Positions 1 through 11,458 of a stretch of DNA of 64,000 nucleotides are shown piece by piece (position 1 is the stretch's first letter; each line of letters opens with the position of its first letter). The notes below the pieces were generated by a model. It was not told the origin of the DNA and searched no databases. It worked only from the letters and a program-made list of their open reading frames with translations. The stretch is from Paralithodes platypus (Eukaryota; Arthropoda; Malacostraca; Decapoda; Lithodidae): assembly GCA_032716605.1 (NCBI GenBank), contig CM064552.1:12497886-12561885 (forward strand). The letters are read 5' to 3'. The position numbers and the translations under genes are program-made.

Positions 1-28
1 AATACCGGTATGGTACATATTAATTGCC

Positions 29-354
29 TTAAGGGGAGGTATTTAGTTTGTTCCCTAGACCTCCATCAACCTTAAAATTACACCCCCTTGAGTCCCTTTC
101 AAGATAAATTTGTACATTTTTCGGTAGAAAAATTTCGCGGCCGAAGGCCGGTTCCTCTTAAATTGCAGGCTCGCTATCGCTCGCCAGGATAAAATCGACA
201 CCTAAATGGCACGAAATGTCTTAATATGGGGTGAAAGTTCTTAAAATCGCTAAACTAATGGGGCAAACATTTTATAATATCAAAAGCAATGGGGCTAAAC
301 ATGAGGGAGAAAGGGGTCAAGAAAAAAATCCCTCAAGTGGATATCTCCCCTTAA
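29..354 (+). mobile_element. Family A TTAA element (reference copy)
   Basis: Short non-coding element bounded by TTAA at both ends, with terminal inverted repeat GGGGAG/CTCCCC. Reading in this orientation the order is: a block with CCTAGACCTCCATCAA; a small palindrome around TTTTTCGGTAGAAAAA; a GC hairpin around GGCCGAAGGCCGG; the motif GGCTCGCTATCGCTCGCC; then three to four copies of a roughly 33-bp unit containing ATGGGGCGAAAG and CTTAAAAT; then the right end. No copy holds a meaningful ORF, so it needs enzymes from elsewhere. The TTAA duplication is the hallmark of piggyBac-type transposition, but a GGG-start is unlike the usual CCC-start, so the parent superfamily is inferred. Plus strand is defined here by this reading order. 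Confidence 0.85.
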
Positions 355-1833
355 CCTCTTAATTTACTAATATGTTTTACCGTATGTTTGATCCTGATTT
401 CACTAGGCTCTTGGAGTTTGTGTTGAGCTGTCAAATGTAACAAGCGATACTGGCAGATACTGTAACCATTCTTTCCGATTAGAGACCCTGTAGTAAAAGA
501 GATGGGTCAGTTTTTTCTTTGGATGCCTTTTTAATCCCAGGATGTTATTTTATATTTGACCATTTAGAATTTATACTGGTACGGTAGCTGTTCAAAGATC
601 AGACTAGTTGTATATTCTATACCAATATTGCTGAATATTTGTTATGGGTATACATTTATATGAGTGTGAAGAAAGGCTAATAACACGAGCGGCACCAATA
701 TGGCGGAGGTTGATGTTACTATAGGGTCTTTAATTCCCAGAGCTTTGAGGGCGTGGACTAAGCGGATCTCAAGTTCGTTATGAAACCAAGATGGCCAGTT
801 CGACTATATTTAAACGCCTATGCTAACATAACCTAAGTATATTTAGTATGATTTACTCCACCTATTCCATGCCTATTTACCGGTAAATACAACAATCTAA
901 AAAAAAAAAAAAATCGGAAAGATATTGCATGTATCTACGAGCAAGACCACTAGATGGTGTATTTCTTGGTCTTGTCTATGAGTACGTAAGGAATCATAAG
1001 ACTTTCTTTTCTCAATATACAACCCGCAAGATGTCCAACTGTCATTTTATAATTGTGTTATTTTAACTACGGTATATGTAGATATATAAATGGGGAACGC
1101 CTTCACATAACAAACTAATGGATAGGTTATTGTTCTACTGAAAATAGCCAGTATAGCATAAAACGAAAGCACTGTTACTTGGAAATCTTGCTGGGTATAC
1201 AGTTGCCGGCATTAATTTGATTACATTCCGTGATTGTATGTGTGGATGACAGAATAGGGCCTAGTGTGAATTAATTTAATTTAGTTTCTTATGCAGTAGA
1301 TTATTCATATGGCTAATCAACGATTTGATAATAAATTAATCGCATTAGTTAATACCATAGCCTACATAGAATTACGGGAGTTGGTACGAATTCATGTGGC
1401 CAACGGTACAACTGGTGAGAACTGGGTTGTATAAAATGTAATCGTCGGTGGTTCAGGTTCAGAATACACAAGAAGTTACACAGACAAGGTGAAACAAAAG
1501 GGAATTAATTATTACCCTCCCACTTCTTCTTCTTCAGGGTCGACCAATTGTTTACGTTTTACAGAACCTCGGTGTTTATGGTTATTGGTTAGACTGGGTA
1601 GGTTGTGTAGCAGAGTTGGTGTGGCTTTTGTGTAGCATAAGAGGTCTCATTGGTGTGCCGGCTATACCGATCAGTACAGGCGGCTCTACACGGGCATTTT
1701 GTCGGCTAATTTTCTCCCATGTTACCGAATCTGACTCACTTTCCATCACTTGTTACTGGTTTTAGCCTTCTATAGCCTGGTTTATTTAATATCGTTCTTA
1801 ATTCCTGGTACGGTACTATAGGTAGCGCCAGCG
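355..1833. other. AT-rich intergenic DNA, nothing recognised
   Basis: No open frame of note, no RNA gene and no tandem repeat seen. TACCGGTA-like words and short homopolymers occur. Confidence 0.5.
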
Positions 1834-2015
1834 AACTTGACAATAATCTTGACCCCTTAACTTCTTATAACTCGAAATGAATAAAAGCAATCGGGCTGAC
1901 GTTTCTATCATTTGGGAAGAGTCCACCAGGAAATATGTGTAAATATTTACAGCCAGTTTGCTCTAGGCCCTTTGGAGTTACAGAGAGGTCAGGGATCAAG
2001 TTCGTTGGCGCTACC
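1834..2015. mobile_element. Family D element, diverged copy
   Basis: Shares with 6100-6273, 21342-21552 and 26643-27275 a left block (TCTTGACCCCTTAACTTC followed by TATAACTC) and a right block (TTTGCTCTAG, GGAGTTACAGAGAGGTCAGG) that is roughly its reverse complement. It is therefore an imperfect palindromic repeat of about 180-210 bp. Ends are poorly defined. No coding capacity; the small frame over it is not conserved between copies. Confidence 0.5.
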
Positions 2016-2524
2016 TATAATTTAATAGGCTGCCTGTGTGAAATAGTTGAGCAGTGTGATTTACTTCGGTGTTTTTATCAGAATCACAAACTGAAATCCG
2101 ATACCATATACTCTTTGATAACAATTGCTACGTCATTTAGCTATCATACCGTAGTTTGTAGTTATTAGTTTGTTTGAATGTAAGTTAAGTAGAGTATGCA
2201 TAATAAAGCTTAGATAAGAGATATGTTGATACCGTACGGTAACTTGTTTGATGTTTGTGACTTGTCGATTATATGAAAACATTAAAGTTAATTTAATGTC
2301 AGTAATCAAACGACGATACCAACAGCTAGGCTAGTTGAAGCACCATTAATGCTATTATCAAATAATTATAATATAATATGTTAATGGATGCCGGTAGCTA
2401 TATATTTTTTCCGTCGTCTCTTCATTTGTATGGTATTTTTGTTCATACCTATGCTAATCCATGTGACTGTTGCATGGATATTGAATAGCATACAATACGG
2501 TAGCTACTTTGGTTGTAAACGATC

Positions 2525-2560
2525 ATTATATATATATATATATACCGGTATATATATATG

Positions 2561-2621
<61 letters not shown>
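2525..2621. repeat. (TA)n microsatellite with ACCGGT interruption
   Basis: About 97 bp of alternating TA, broken by TACCGGTA near 2544 and by GATTA near 2560. The open frame on the minus strand here is poly Tyr-Ile from the repeat and is not a gene. Confidence 0.95.
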
Positions 2622-2626
<5 letters not shown>

Positions 2627-3190
2627 TAACCTTTTATAATAATTAATACATACCGGTACGGCCTTCTAGTCCTGTAAAGGATAATTGGATATTTTAGCCA
2701 CAAAAACTAGTTATATTAATTGTTTTATGTATATACTGTAGTACACAGAAGCCTATACTTCCGTATGGTACCGCTGTTGTAACACTTGCCTGGTACCCAT
2801 TACGTATAGTCTTAATTACCGTAATTTCAACTACCGGTGTAACATTTATGACAATAAATGTATAGCATTTTTAAATTCTCTATCCTACATGAATTATAGT
2901 TTATATTAGTTGAACATCTAGTAAGGCATTGCAAGATTATTAACTGCAGTATCGTGTATCGTACCAGTACTCCAGGGTTTATTTATGTATAACATTTATG
3001 GCAATTTTTTTATCCTCGCCGATAAATGTTTAAAGTGCCGTAATCGAAAGTTAGATGTGTCCACACATTATTGTTTATCCTAGTACGGTACCAGTGTAGC
3101 CATGTCTATCGTTTAACCCCTATTCTATTTTGTTTGTTCTGTATCTAACATCCTACCTTCCTACCTACCCACCCCCCTACCCCCTTATTT

Positions 3191-3193
<3 letters not shown>

Positions 3194-3253
<60 letters not shown>
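3194..3253. repeat. (CA)n microsatellite
   Basis: About 30 uninterrupted AC dinucleotides. Confidence 0.97.
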
Positions 3254-3255
<2 letters not shown>

Positions 3256-3824
3256 AATGTTTTGGAATACTTTTAATAGCCGAACCTCAAAGGCCGAGTC
3301 AGTACCGATGTGCTTCATAAATCATCGCACACCCTTTCGTTTTTATCGTAAGGTAGTTGGGCACGTCTCCTTTGGCCGACAGTAAAAGGTGTCAACAGTC
3401 AATCACTGTGAATGCAAATGCGCTCCTGCCATTCTCAAGCTATCGCGAACTGGTCTAGACTTACTGCTTGTACAGTCACATTCAAAAGTTGTGTCCAAAA
3501 TTCACAACTTCAGCTTTTCGTCCTCTCTTTATAAACAATAATGGAAAGTATATCTTCAACCAAGCTGAATAAAAGATAAATATAATGTCTTGGCTCATGT
3601 TTGTTATGGATCTGCTTCTTCTGACTGAATTAATTTAAATATACCATACTGTGCCGTAATATGTAAATAGAAGTATTTTGTTCATGGTTGATATACAATA
3701 ATAGAGGAAGTAAACAAAGCTAATGAAAGCAGGAGCCATGCACCTAATCGCGTCCTTTGGTTATGAGGAATTTGTAACCGTATTGAACTGATGGAACAAA
3801 TCAACCCTTATAACTACCACCGAA

Positions 3825-3902
3825 CCTTCCGAAGCTGCATAACTTCATCTAAATAGCTAGCATAAAATATAGCAGACGTCGCTGGCACAGAAAGGGTTAA
3901 CT
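3825..3902. mobile_element. Family E half-element
   Basis: Only the right half is recognisable: AAGCTGCATAA, an ATCTAAATAGCTAGCA block, then GACGTCGCTGGCACAGAAAGGG ending in TTAA. This matches the right ends of complete E copies such as 19656-19870. Confidence 0.55.
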
Positions 3903-3928
3903 AATGTTGAAGTTATGAAGGTAGACCC

Positions 3929-4301
3929 TTAAGGGGAGTCACCGGCTTTTTTTTTATCTTTATCCCCTTTTCTCTCTTTCCCTGGTTTGTATCCATTCGG
4001 CCCCATTCAGTCAACTGTTTTAAGACTTTTATCCCCATCCAGGTGTCGATTTCTTCCTGGCGAGCGATAGCGAGCCACCATTGTATAGAGAAATCCGGCT
4101 TAGCCGGAGAATTTTTTCTATCGAAATATGTACAAATTTAGCTTGCTGTCAAAAAAAAAATATATATATGCTGGCTCGCTACCGCTCGCCAGGAATATAT
4201 TGACACCTGGATGGGGGTAAACGTCTTAAAACAGTAGGCTGAATGGGGCCGAATGGATACAAACCAAAGAGAGAGGGACAGAAAGAGGTGGACTCCCTTA
4301 A
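3929..4301. mobile_element. Family B TTAA element (reference description)
   Basis: Nearly palindromic element of about 370 bp bounded by TTAA. The left arm reads GGGGAGTCACC, then TATCCATTCGGCCCCATTCA, GTTTTAAGAC, TCCAGGTGTCGAT and GGCGAGCGATAGCGAGCC. The same blocks return inverted in the right arm, so the terminal inverted repeats are about 150 bp. The centre has a GC hairpin (CCGGCTTAGCCGG here; CCGGCTTCGCCGG in others), a TTTCTATCGAAA palindrome and a GCTTGCTGTCAAA block before a TA-rich spacer. The core modules are those of family A in a different arrangement. No coding capacity. Confidence 0.85.
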
Positions 4302-4391
4302 TGTTGAACGTTACTGTAGCGTTGGTTATACTGTAAGTGGCTATCAGTATAATGGTGCTGTCCACAAACCAGACTTCACACCTAGCATATC

Positions 4392-4765
4392 TTAAGGGGG
4401 GGATGGTTCACTTTTTGGCCGATTTTTGCATGTATTCATTATTTTTCTAGTTTCCTCCCTAGACCTCCATCAAATTACAAAATAAAAACATCCATTAGAT
4501 CCCCCTTTTAGATTAATTTGTAAATTTTTCGGTAGAAAAATTCCCCGGCCGAAGGCCGGTTCTTTTAACATTACAGGCTCACTATCGTTCGCCAGGGAAA
4601 AAATCGACATCTAAATAGCACGAAAGGTCTAAATATTGACGACGAAATAGGGCGAAAGGTCTTAAAATCGACTAACTAATGGGGGAAGCATCCTAACATC
4701 TGAAAACTAAAGGGGCTAAAGATGAGGGAGAAAGTGGTCCAGAAAGCCGGCCCATCCCCCCTTAG
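4392..4765 (+). mobile_element. Family A variant (A'), GGATGGTTCAC ends
   Basis: Starts TTAAGGGGGGATGGTTCAC and ends GGCCCATCCCCCCTTAG; the last TTAA has decayed to TTAG. The interior is family A, but the conserved motif reads GGCTCACTATCGTTCGCC, a change shared with 61255-61631, so A' is a real subfamily. Inverted termini are longer than in A (about 11 bp). Confidence 0.8.
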
Positions 4766-4788
4766 TATGTAGCTACCTGTGAAAGTAT

Positions 4789-5530
4789 TTGTTTGTATAG
4801 CTGAGGGCCAGGTCAAAATAAACCACAAATACATGAGGCATATCTAGTCAATTTGATCGACTACCTTATAAATGGCTCGTTTCGATTATAATTGTTTGTT
4901 TTTGCAGTCATCCCTTATTAGTCACTAGTTTAAATTATTTCTTGTTTGATATTGCAGTCATCCCTTTTAGGTCACTAGTTTGGATACAACACAATTATAT
5001 TGCAGTCATCCCTTGAAGTGACTATATTATAGTCTGTTTAATTTCAGCTGACAGTCAATGACCATATGTCCCCATCTAGATTACACAACTAGCTTATTAT
5101 GAAGATTGTGTTTTAGTCAAGTACCTGTATGTGGTAAATTATGAAAACTTACGACTTAATATGTGCAGAGACGTAGAAGTTCGGTATTATTCTATTTTGA
5201 TACCGGTATATCTGCTAGTAAGGAATACACTTTCCGTGAAAAAGTGAAAAAAAAATAAGCATTCTGGTAATCTCGATTATTTGCAGTCATTCCACAAATT
5301 AAGGCATCATTTTGACATGCTTTGGAGACGTCGTATTTTGTTTTTGTTAAATTTTATTTATCACTACTATCAAAATAAGGCAAAGTTTTGTTGAATATAT
5401 ATGTTTTGAAGACTGGATTAAATCTTCTGTCTGGCTGTGATCAGTGTAAGAATATTTGTTTAGCCAACACTGCTAAAGGCCAGGTCAACATAAACAACAA
5501 GTACATTATACAGATAGTCAGCTGGACGAT
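4789..5530. repeat. Diverged direct repeats
   Basis: TTGCAGTCATCCCTT followed by GTCACTAGTTT occurs near 4903, 4952 and (partly) 4999, a spacing of about 48 bp, with a further remnant near 5281. An outer pair of about 80 bp containing GGCCAGGTCAA and CAAGTACATTAT-like text lies at about 4789-4870 and 5445-5530. No gene is supported. Confidence 0.55.
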
Positions 5531-5609
5531 CGCCCAGAAACCTTTTAACACTATCTCATCCGAAGGTGTTTGGGTTATTGTGATACGGTATTTTGTTTAC
5601 CGGTAACGT

Positions 5610-6065
5610 AATATTATTGAGGGTTTTGATTGTTTTTGCCATTTTCGAGCATTTTTTGTGTGTCCCTCTAGACTACAAACAATGCCTTCCTAGACCCCCT
5701 GCAAGCTTAAAACCGCCCCCAGACCCTATTCAAGCTAAATTCGTATTTTTATTTTTCAATAACAAAATTTCCCGGTTGAAGGCTGTTTGCTCCCAAATAA
5801 ACCACTTGCGAGTTTCGTTCTATAAGGAAGTTGGAGCTGTAGACATTGATTTTTAACAGAATTACAAACTTAAATACGGTTGTAGTGCATCTATAAATAG
5901 ATACAATCAAACTCACTATACTTTCTAACCATCAGAAACCTACATTATTATCAAATGTATCTTTAATATACATGTTCACGGCTCTAACTTCCTTATAGCC
6001 TGAAACTCGCAAGTGGTCAATTGCAGGTTCGCTATCGCTCGCCCAGAAACAATTGACACCAGAAA
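5610..6065 (+). mobile_element. Old family A copy split by a family C insertion
   Basis: The left part keeps CCTAGACCCCCTGCAAGCTT and CCCGGTTGAAGG. After the insertion at 5801-6017 the element resumes with TTGCAGGTTCGCTATCGCTC and GACACCAG. It belongs to the same diverged subfamily as 37250-37800 (both begin TTATTGAGGG). TTAA ends are not preserved. Confidence 0.65.
5801..6017. mobile_element. Family C inverted-repeat element
   Basis: Begins ACCACTTGCGAGTTTC and ends GAAACTCGCAAGTGGT, with inverted arms of about 38 bp that include CTATAAGGAAGTTGGAG. The 217-bp element has no ORF and lies inside an older family A copy. Arms also appear at 27047 and 50912. The target duplication is not clear. 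Confidence 0.75.
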
Positions 6066-6099
6066 ACATTGTAGCGAATTATGTTGTCAACTGTGAACA

Positions 6100-6273
6100 C
6101 TTGGCCCTAATATATTGCAAAGGGACAGCAGTTTCAATTTTGTTTGTATCACAAAATCTGCTGCGGACGGGTGTAATAGGTGTGGAAATATACAGCCTAT
6201 TTGCTCTATCCCTTATTGAATTATAGAGGTTAGGGGTTACAATTTCTGGCCTACCTATAATGAATAGACTATA
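6100..6273. mobile_element. Family D element
   Basis: Contains TTTGCTCTATCCCTTATTGA, AGAGGTTAGGGGTTAC and TTCTGGCCTACCTATAATGA, then GACTATAG. This is the right half shared with 21342-21552; the left half is decayed. Confidence 0.5.
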
Positions 6274-6345
6274 GCTACATACAATCGTCTAATAATTGTT
6301 ATAATATAATACAGAAACGCGTTGTCGAATACTGAAAGGGTTAAG
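6274..6345. mobile_element. Family E right-half fragment
   Basis: ACAATCGTCTAATAATTG through ACGCG and TACTGAAAGGGTTAA matches the right end of family E. It abuts family D element 6100-6273. Confidence 0.5.
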
Positions 6346-6779
6346 TGAAGCGTTACGATGATTGGTACCGGTGCTTGATTAGTTCTCGTAGTTCAGGTTC
6401 GTTGTTGGTACTTGGTAGGTTTTGAAGAGCTGCAAGACTCCATGCCTTATGTTTAATTCTGCCATTCCATAATTCAACATATATAATCGTTATGGCACCT
6501 TTTGAGGACCTGCGGAAGTCTAGTTTGTATATATCATTTAGACCTACTGTATTTTGAAGACTATAATGCATCTTCTAACTGCAATTCATAATTTTAATCC
6601 TCCTCCTCACCATCATTTTCATCCTCTCCATCACCACCAGATCTACGCTTCCTATCGGAGAATGACCTCGGTGAATACATCTTATGTAAACCGATATCTA
6701 CATAATTGTGCCCGGCAACTAACGCCATACACCATTCTACCTTTAAATATATTGTCTCGTAAAAGTAGCCTGAGAAGAG
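6346..6779. other. Intergenic DNA, nothing recognised
   Basis: Two short overlapping open frames exist but show no domain, no coding bias that I can see and no neighbours. I do not call them genes. Confidence 0.4.
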
Positions 6780-7172
6780 CCACTTAATCCACTTACATTA
6801 ACCCTCTCTTCGTGTTAGACAGACTTAGACTCTTATTCAGCTTGGGAAGGATGTGTGGGAGTCAAATGATTGAGATAGATTATATAATTTCTTCCCAAGA
6901 CTTACTAAAATCGTCTAGTGTTGTACAATATAATAACCGGTACGGTACTATTATATTCAAGGGGTTAGGATAATATCACATACAGTATACGTAGTCTGAG
7001 AAGAGCACTTAATCCAGTTAGTCAAATAATTAATCGAGATAGTTGTAGGCCTTTGAATCGAGAGTCCCTTCTTAAGCTTAGTAACATTGTCTATGGTTAG
7101 CCCAAATAAAATGAAAGTGTCAATCATAGGCATGGCGTTAATGTTGTATAAAAGTATCCCGAGGTAAACCAC
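6780..7172. mobile_element. Two diverged family E-like copies in tandem
   Basis: TTAACCCTCTCTTCGTG near 6798 is followed by CAGCTTGGGAAGGATGTGTG, TTGAGATAG and AAAATCGTCT, the usual E order. A second set (TAATCGAGATAGTTGTAGGC, CCTTCTTAAGCTTAG, TTGTCTATGGTTAGCC) follows from about 6960. Ends are uncertain. Confidence 0.5.
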
Positions 7173-7249
7173 TCAATCCAGTTGTGTTATCCACGCCAAT
7201 AAAACCCCTCGGATCAACCCACCATGTCCTCTTAACCCTATTTAGTCCG

Positions 7250-7475
7250 AGGGAGGTATTTTGGACATACCCTGTTTCGCTCCATTTGTTGGAAGATTGT
7301 AAGAAGTGTCACCCCATTAGTTTTGCGATATTAAGACGCTTTACTCCATTATGATGTCGATTTTGTTTTTGGGCGAATGATAGCGAGCCTGCAAATCACA
7401 AGTATTCGGCCTTCGGCCGGGACATTATTCTATCGAGAAATTTACAAATTTAGATTGAAGGGGGGTAAGGATGAG
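7250..7475 (-). mobile_element. Diverged family A copy
   Basis: Contains CCCCATTAGTTTTGCGATAT, a decayed GGGCGAATGATAGCGAGCCT, the hairpin GGCCTTCGGCCGGG and a TCTATCGAGAAATTTAC palindrome, in family A order on the minus strand. Terminal TTAA motifs are lost. Confidence 0.65.
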
Positions 7476-7658
7476 CATTTTTCAGTTTGAAAGAAGTTTG
7501 GGAAGGAATTTTGTTTTGACTCTGGGGACAAACTAATATACATTGCTCGAAAATAAGAAATGTAAGCAAAATCCTCAATACTAATCAAACAAAATGTCAT
7601 AATAACCCTCAAAGCGTCGGACCAGATAGTTTGAAAAACTAACGGGAAAAATTATCCA

Positions 7659-7663
<5 letters not shown>

Positions 7664-7693
<30 letters not shown>
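7664..7693. repeat. Poly(A) run
   Basis: Thirty consecutive A. It could be a retroelement tail on the plus strand, but I recognise no element upstream. Confidence 0.85.
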
Positions 7694-7694
<1 letters not shown>

Positions 7695-8885
7695 CGCCGT
7701 TTTTGGTGCGGGTGCAAGGTATTAAACTTGCCACCTTGACAGCTCTGTATCGGGCCTATCTTGCCGCCTATGTTTATGTAAATCCGGACCGCAAGCTTTT
7801 ATTTATTCCAACCCAGATAGGGCAGTTCGTATATACGGTACTTGACGTACATTAGTCAACGTAACTTTATTCTAACCCTCAATACCGGTAGTCTAAATTG
7901 CTGTAATCTCTTCCATGTTTTTTTTAAATGCCGTCAATTTGTTTACCATATTCAACAATGAAGTACCGGAGTAGTGTCAATTTAGGTCGGAAAACAACAC
8001 ATATCAAAAACTATAATATTAAATACATGCAAAAATAAACAAATCGGTGTAGTGTGCCTACTGTGTGTAAGCTTGCAGGGAGTCAATCGGAAATGAGACG
8101 GGGTTGCCATAAAATAAACTGCCCTAACCTAGTTTGAAAACGAAAATCTTCCATCCGGGCCTGGGTTGTATCGGTAGACCAGGTGCCTTTCATGATTCAC
8201 AGATTGGCGAGCCCTAATCCTGGTCGCCTTTGATTCCACACCCAAGCTAACACATTCACACTCAGGCACTCCTTCGGGTTTCTTGGATGATTTGCATACC
8301 GATTATCAACGGGGAATGTTTTCGGGCGGGAGATTATTTTTAGATCAGCCAATGTGACCTTACCTCGTATAGTGTTTAATGTGGATTCAGAAAGCAAGCT
8401 TTCCGTACATGTATGTGTAGTATATCCATGGGTCTAAAGAAGGACTCGTACCGGTATACACGGATATAAGAGGTATATTCGTGTCCTTAGATTTGTTTTT
8501 ATTGTGTCAGCATACATACCGGTATACATTCCATATCTCACCATAGCCTAGACTAGGTACTATATAGCGGCTTCATAGCCTATGTCAAATATTCAGATAT
8601 GCAGCCTTTGCTGTATACTGTATACAGTAGTCTGATGTACTGGTATTACCGATTAGTATTTTGTATTAAACAAATTAATGAGGAAAAAATAGCCAGATTA
8701 ATTATGGTAACCGATTATGTATACCGTGTAGCCTACCGGCATATTAGTTAATGTGTTACCGGCATCCAAGTATGAACAGTGGCCGAGTACCCTCTAAAAA
8801 TACGAGTAGTGAGCAAGAGCCGGAGTGTCTGAATCCCACCTGCTTTATAATGATGCAGGGTCCCTCAAGCTGGCACCCCCTCCCC
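7694..8885. other. Intergenic DNA, nothing recognised
   Basis: No gene-like frame. Several TACCGGTA words (near 7885, 8448, 8517). The last ~40 bases before 8885 shift to C-rich composition. Confidence 0.4.
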
Positions 8886-9420
8886 TCCTCCCCCGCCATC
8901 GTCTAGGTGGGGGGGGGGGGAGTTGCTGTCTGGCGCCCCCCTTACTTTGACTTTCTCCCTGTTTCTCTTGTGTCTCTCCTCTCCCCTTCCTTCTTTCCTC
9001 CGCTATCTCCTTGGGTGGGTTGCTGTCTATCCCCTTCTTCCCTTGACTCTCTTCCTATTTCTCCTTTCCCCATCCCTCTTTCCCCCGCTATGGTCTTGAG
9101 GGGATTGCTGTGTGGCCCCCCCTTCCCTCGAATCTCCCCCTGTTTCTGGTACGTGTCTCCTCTCCCCTTCCCCCTTTCCCCCGCAATTGTCTCGAGGGTT
9201 ACTGTCTGCCTCCGGTCTGCCCCCTTCCCTTGAATCTCCCCGTTTCTCCCCTGTCTCTTTCTCCAGTCTCCTCTCTCTCCCCCCCCCCCCCCCCCCCCCG
9301 GCTATCATCTTGAGGGTTGCTGTCTACCTTCTTCTTCCCTTGAATATCACCCATGTTTCTCCTCCCCCCTTCCCTCCCTCTATCGTCTGGGGGGGTTTGC
9401 TGCCTGGCCCCCTTCCCTTG
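8886..9420. repeat. Diverged C-rich tandem repeat, about 80-120 bp unit
   Basis: A block resembling CCGCTATCGTCTTGAGGG, TTGCTGTCTGGC and a run of C then TTCCCTTGAATCTCCC recurs near 8893, 9001, 9085, 9181, 9299 and 9380. Spacing varies with the length of C and G homopolymers. The overlapping open frames rich in Pro, Ser and Leu are a composition effect. Confidence 0.65.
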
Positions 9421-9730
9421 ACTCTCCCCTTGTTTCTTCCATGTCTCATCTTATCCCCTTCTTCCTCTGCCCGTTTCACCCTCATACTCTCTTTCCCTAT
9501 AGACTATCTCTCCTTTCCCCTTCATGTCCCTCTGCTTCTCCCACACCTCCCCCTCTCCTCTCTACAGCTCTCTCTTCTCTCCTGCTTCCCCTGTCTTTCT
9601 CTACCCAGCTCCCCTGTCTCTCCTTTCCCCTCCCTTCTACCCCTGCCCCTCCCAACATCTCTATCCCCATAATTCCCTTAAGCCTTCCTCTCCATGCCTC
9701 TTCTATTGCTCCCTTATGTCTCCAATAGGC
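9421..9730. other. Polypyrimidine tract (CT-rich)
   Basis: Almost pure C/T on the plus strand, continuing the composition of the preceding repeat. All three plus frames are open for long stretches, so none is evidence of coding. Confidence 0.6.
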
Positions 9731-9794
9731 GCGTTCAAAGCAGCCTCATATTCTACAGTTTTTGTCCAGTTCGTTTGATTTATGGAGAGATATA

Positions 9795-10450
9795 TGGACC
9801 ATAGTGGGCAATACTAAAAACTTGCCAGGGCCCCATCAATGTCCTTAACAAATCCTTAGGCCTACTGATTCTACTTGTTGATCTTGGATGGCATCGTTGA
9901 ACAAATGTAAGCTTTTGAATGAGCTCAACAAGCATCTGTGCCTCATTTCTAGCCAGTTATCACATGACTGGAACACAAAATCCCATCTGTGAATCCGCCA
10001 ATTGTTACCCCTTTTCCATTCACGTTTTTCATTTCCCATTCCTCCTCATCTATACTTTCCCTTCTCATCTGTCTCCCCAACAATTTGCCCCTTGATCCTG
10101 CCTTTGTTTTCTTATCACCACTTTCCCTTCTTACGTACGTTATGTACAGCTGCCCACATAAGTTCTGTTCCTTGCCGTGATCTTATGAATGAAATTATAA
10201 TAGTATGAATGAATTGCCAGTGTGGTTTCTTTTAATTATCATTTGACCAGTCAGATGAGTTAACTAACCACTGCATAAGAAACTACACTCGTAATTCAGT
10301 CATGCACATTATACTTCCATGCAGGGACTTCCTTGTATAAGATCACGGAGAGGAACAGAACTTATGTGGGCAACTGTACATTCTCTCCAATTGGCGGGTT
10401 CATAGATGGGATTTTATGCTCGAGTCATGTGATAAGTAGCCTATTACATG
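9795..10450. mobile_element. Family H interrupted inverted repeat
   Basis: The left part (TTGATCTTGGATGGCATCGT, AAGCATCTGTGCCTCATTTC, TTATCACATGACT, AAAATCCCATCTGTGAA, CGCCAATTG) recurs at 26232-26445 and partly at 47447-47530. Its inverted counterpart lies at 10335-10450. The segment GCCCACATAAGTTCTGTTCC (10152) pairs with 10350-10370. Between arms lies about 140 bp of CT-rich text that looks inserted. Confidence 0.6.
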
Positions 10451-10530
10451 CATCATTATCATATTTTATTTATTTATTTTGTAGTTGCCCTTCATCACAA
10501 GCCACAACCCTCTGCGGAACTTTGTCGCTG

Positions 10531-10770
10531 AGTAGGTGTGTAAAGTACTGGGTATATATAGGTACCGGTAAGTAGGTGTGTAAAGTACTGGGTATATATA
10601 GGTACCGGTAAGTAGGTGTGTAAAGTACTGGGTATATATAGGTACCGGTAAGTAGGTGTGTAAAGTACTGGGTATATATAGGTACCGGTAAGTAGGTGTG
10701 TAAAGTACTGGGTATATATAGGTACCGGTAAGTAGGTGTGTAAAGTACTGGGTATATATAGGTACCGGTA
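10531..10770. repeat. 40-bp minisatellite, 6 identical copies
   Basis: Unit begins AGTAGGTGTGTAAAGTACTG and ends ATATATAGGTACCGGTA. Copies start at 10531, 10571, 10611, 10651, 10691 and 10731 with no difference that I can see, so expansion or homogenisation is recent. Single diverged versions of the unit occur at about 11050 and 11396. The minus-strand open frame of repeated Tyr/Pro is a repeat artefact. Confidence 0.97.
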
Positions 10771-11090
10771 AGTCTAGGTATCCCATATATTCCCCCTTTC
10801 TTTATAGTCTCATTCGCTTTTCTCGTACGGTAGTTTTTATTATGGTGGTTAGAGTAAAATGTTGGGTAGTGAAAAAAATAGTAGGTGAATCATAACGCCA
10901 TTGGTAGTGGAAGATAGCTTTATGGTCTAGCTCCTCTCGTATTTTGTTTTACCTTCATCATTTACCCAAGACCAATGCCTTTACCCTTGGCTGTCCTTCT
11001 CCCTCACAACTACCGGTATTGATTTCCTACTGTTGAACTTTGTCGCTGGGTAGGTGTGTAAGGTGTACAGTAGAAGTTAATTTAGGTACC

Positions 11091-11099
11091 CCCCCCCCC

Positions 11100-11132
<33 letters not shown>
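11091..11132. repeat. Poly(C) followed by (CA)n
   Basis: About 12 C then about 15 CA dinucleotides, inside the diverged 330-bp repeat. Confidence 0.95.
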
Positions 11133-11134
<2 letters not shown>

Positions 11135-11458
11135 ATATCCCTTCTTCTTTTATAGTCTCGTTCGCTTTTCTTTTATTTGTTTTCTTTAGTAGGGTGGTTA
11201 GAGAGAAAGAAAAAAAGTTATGTGGTGAAGAAATAGTAGATGAATCATAAAGTTGAAGGTACCGGTACCGGTAGTGGAAGAACACTTTACGGTCTAGCTC
11301 CTCTCGTACTTTCTCCCTTGGCTACCTTTCCCTTTCATAATGTTTCATCTATTTCCTGAACTACTGATTTCCTACTGTTCGAATTTGTTGCTGGGTAGGT
11401 GGGTGATGTGTACAGTGTAAGTAAATTTAGGTGTCCCTCTCTTCTCCTTATATCATTG

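Larger units (their letters stand above)
2016..3824. other. AT-rich DNA with two microsatellites, no gene
   Basis: Apart from the TA tract at 2525-2621 and the CA tract at 3194-3253, I see only unique AT-rich sequence and scattered TACCGGTA and GTACGGTA words. Confidence 0.5.

Noticed and set aside
7664..7760. Poly(A)-tailed retrogene
   Set aside because: No recognisable coding or SINE sequence upstream of the A run and no target duplication seen.
9112..9672. 186-codon proline/serine/leucine-rich frame
   Set aside because: C/T-only composition opens all plus frames; homopolymer lengths vary between repeat copies.
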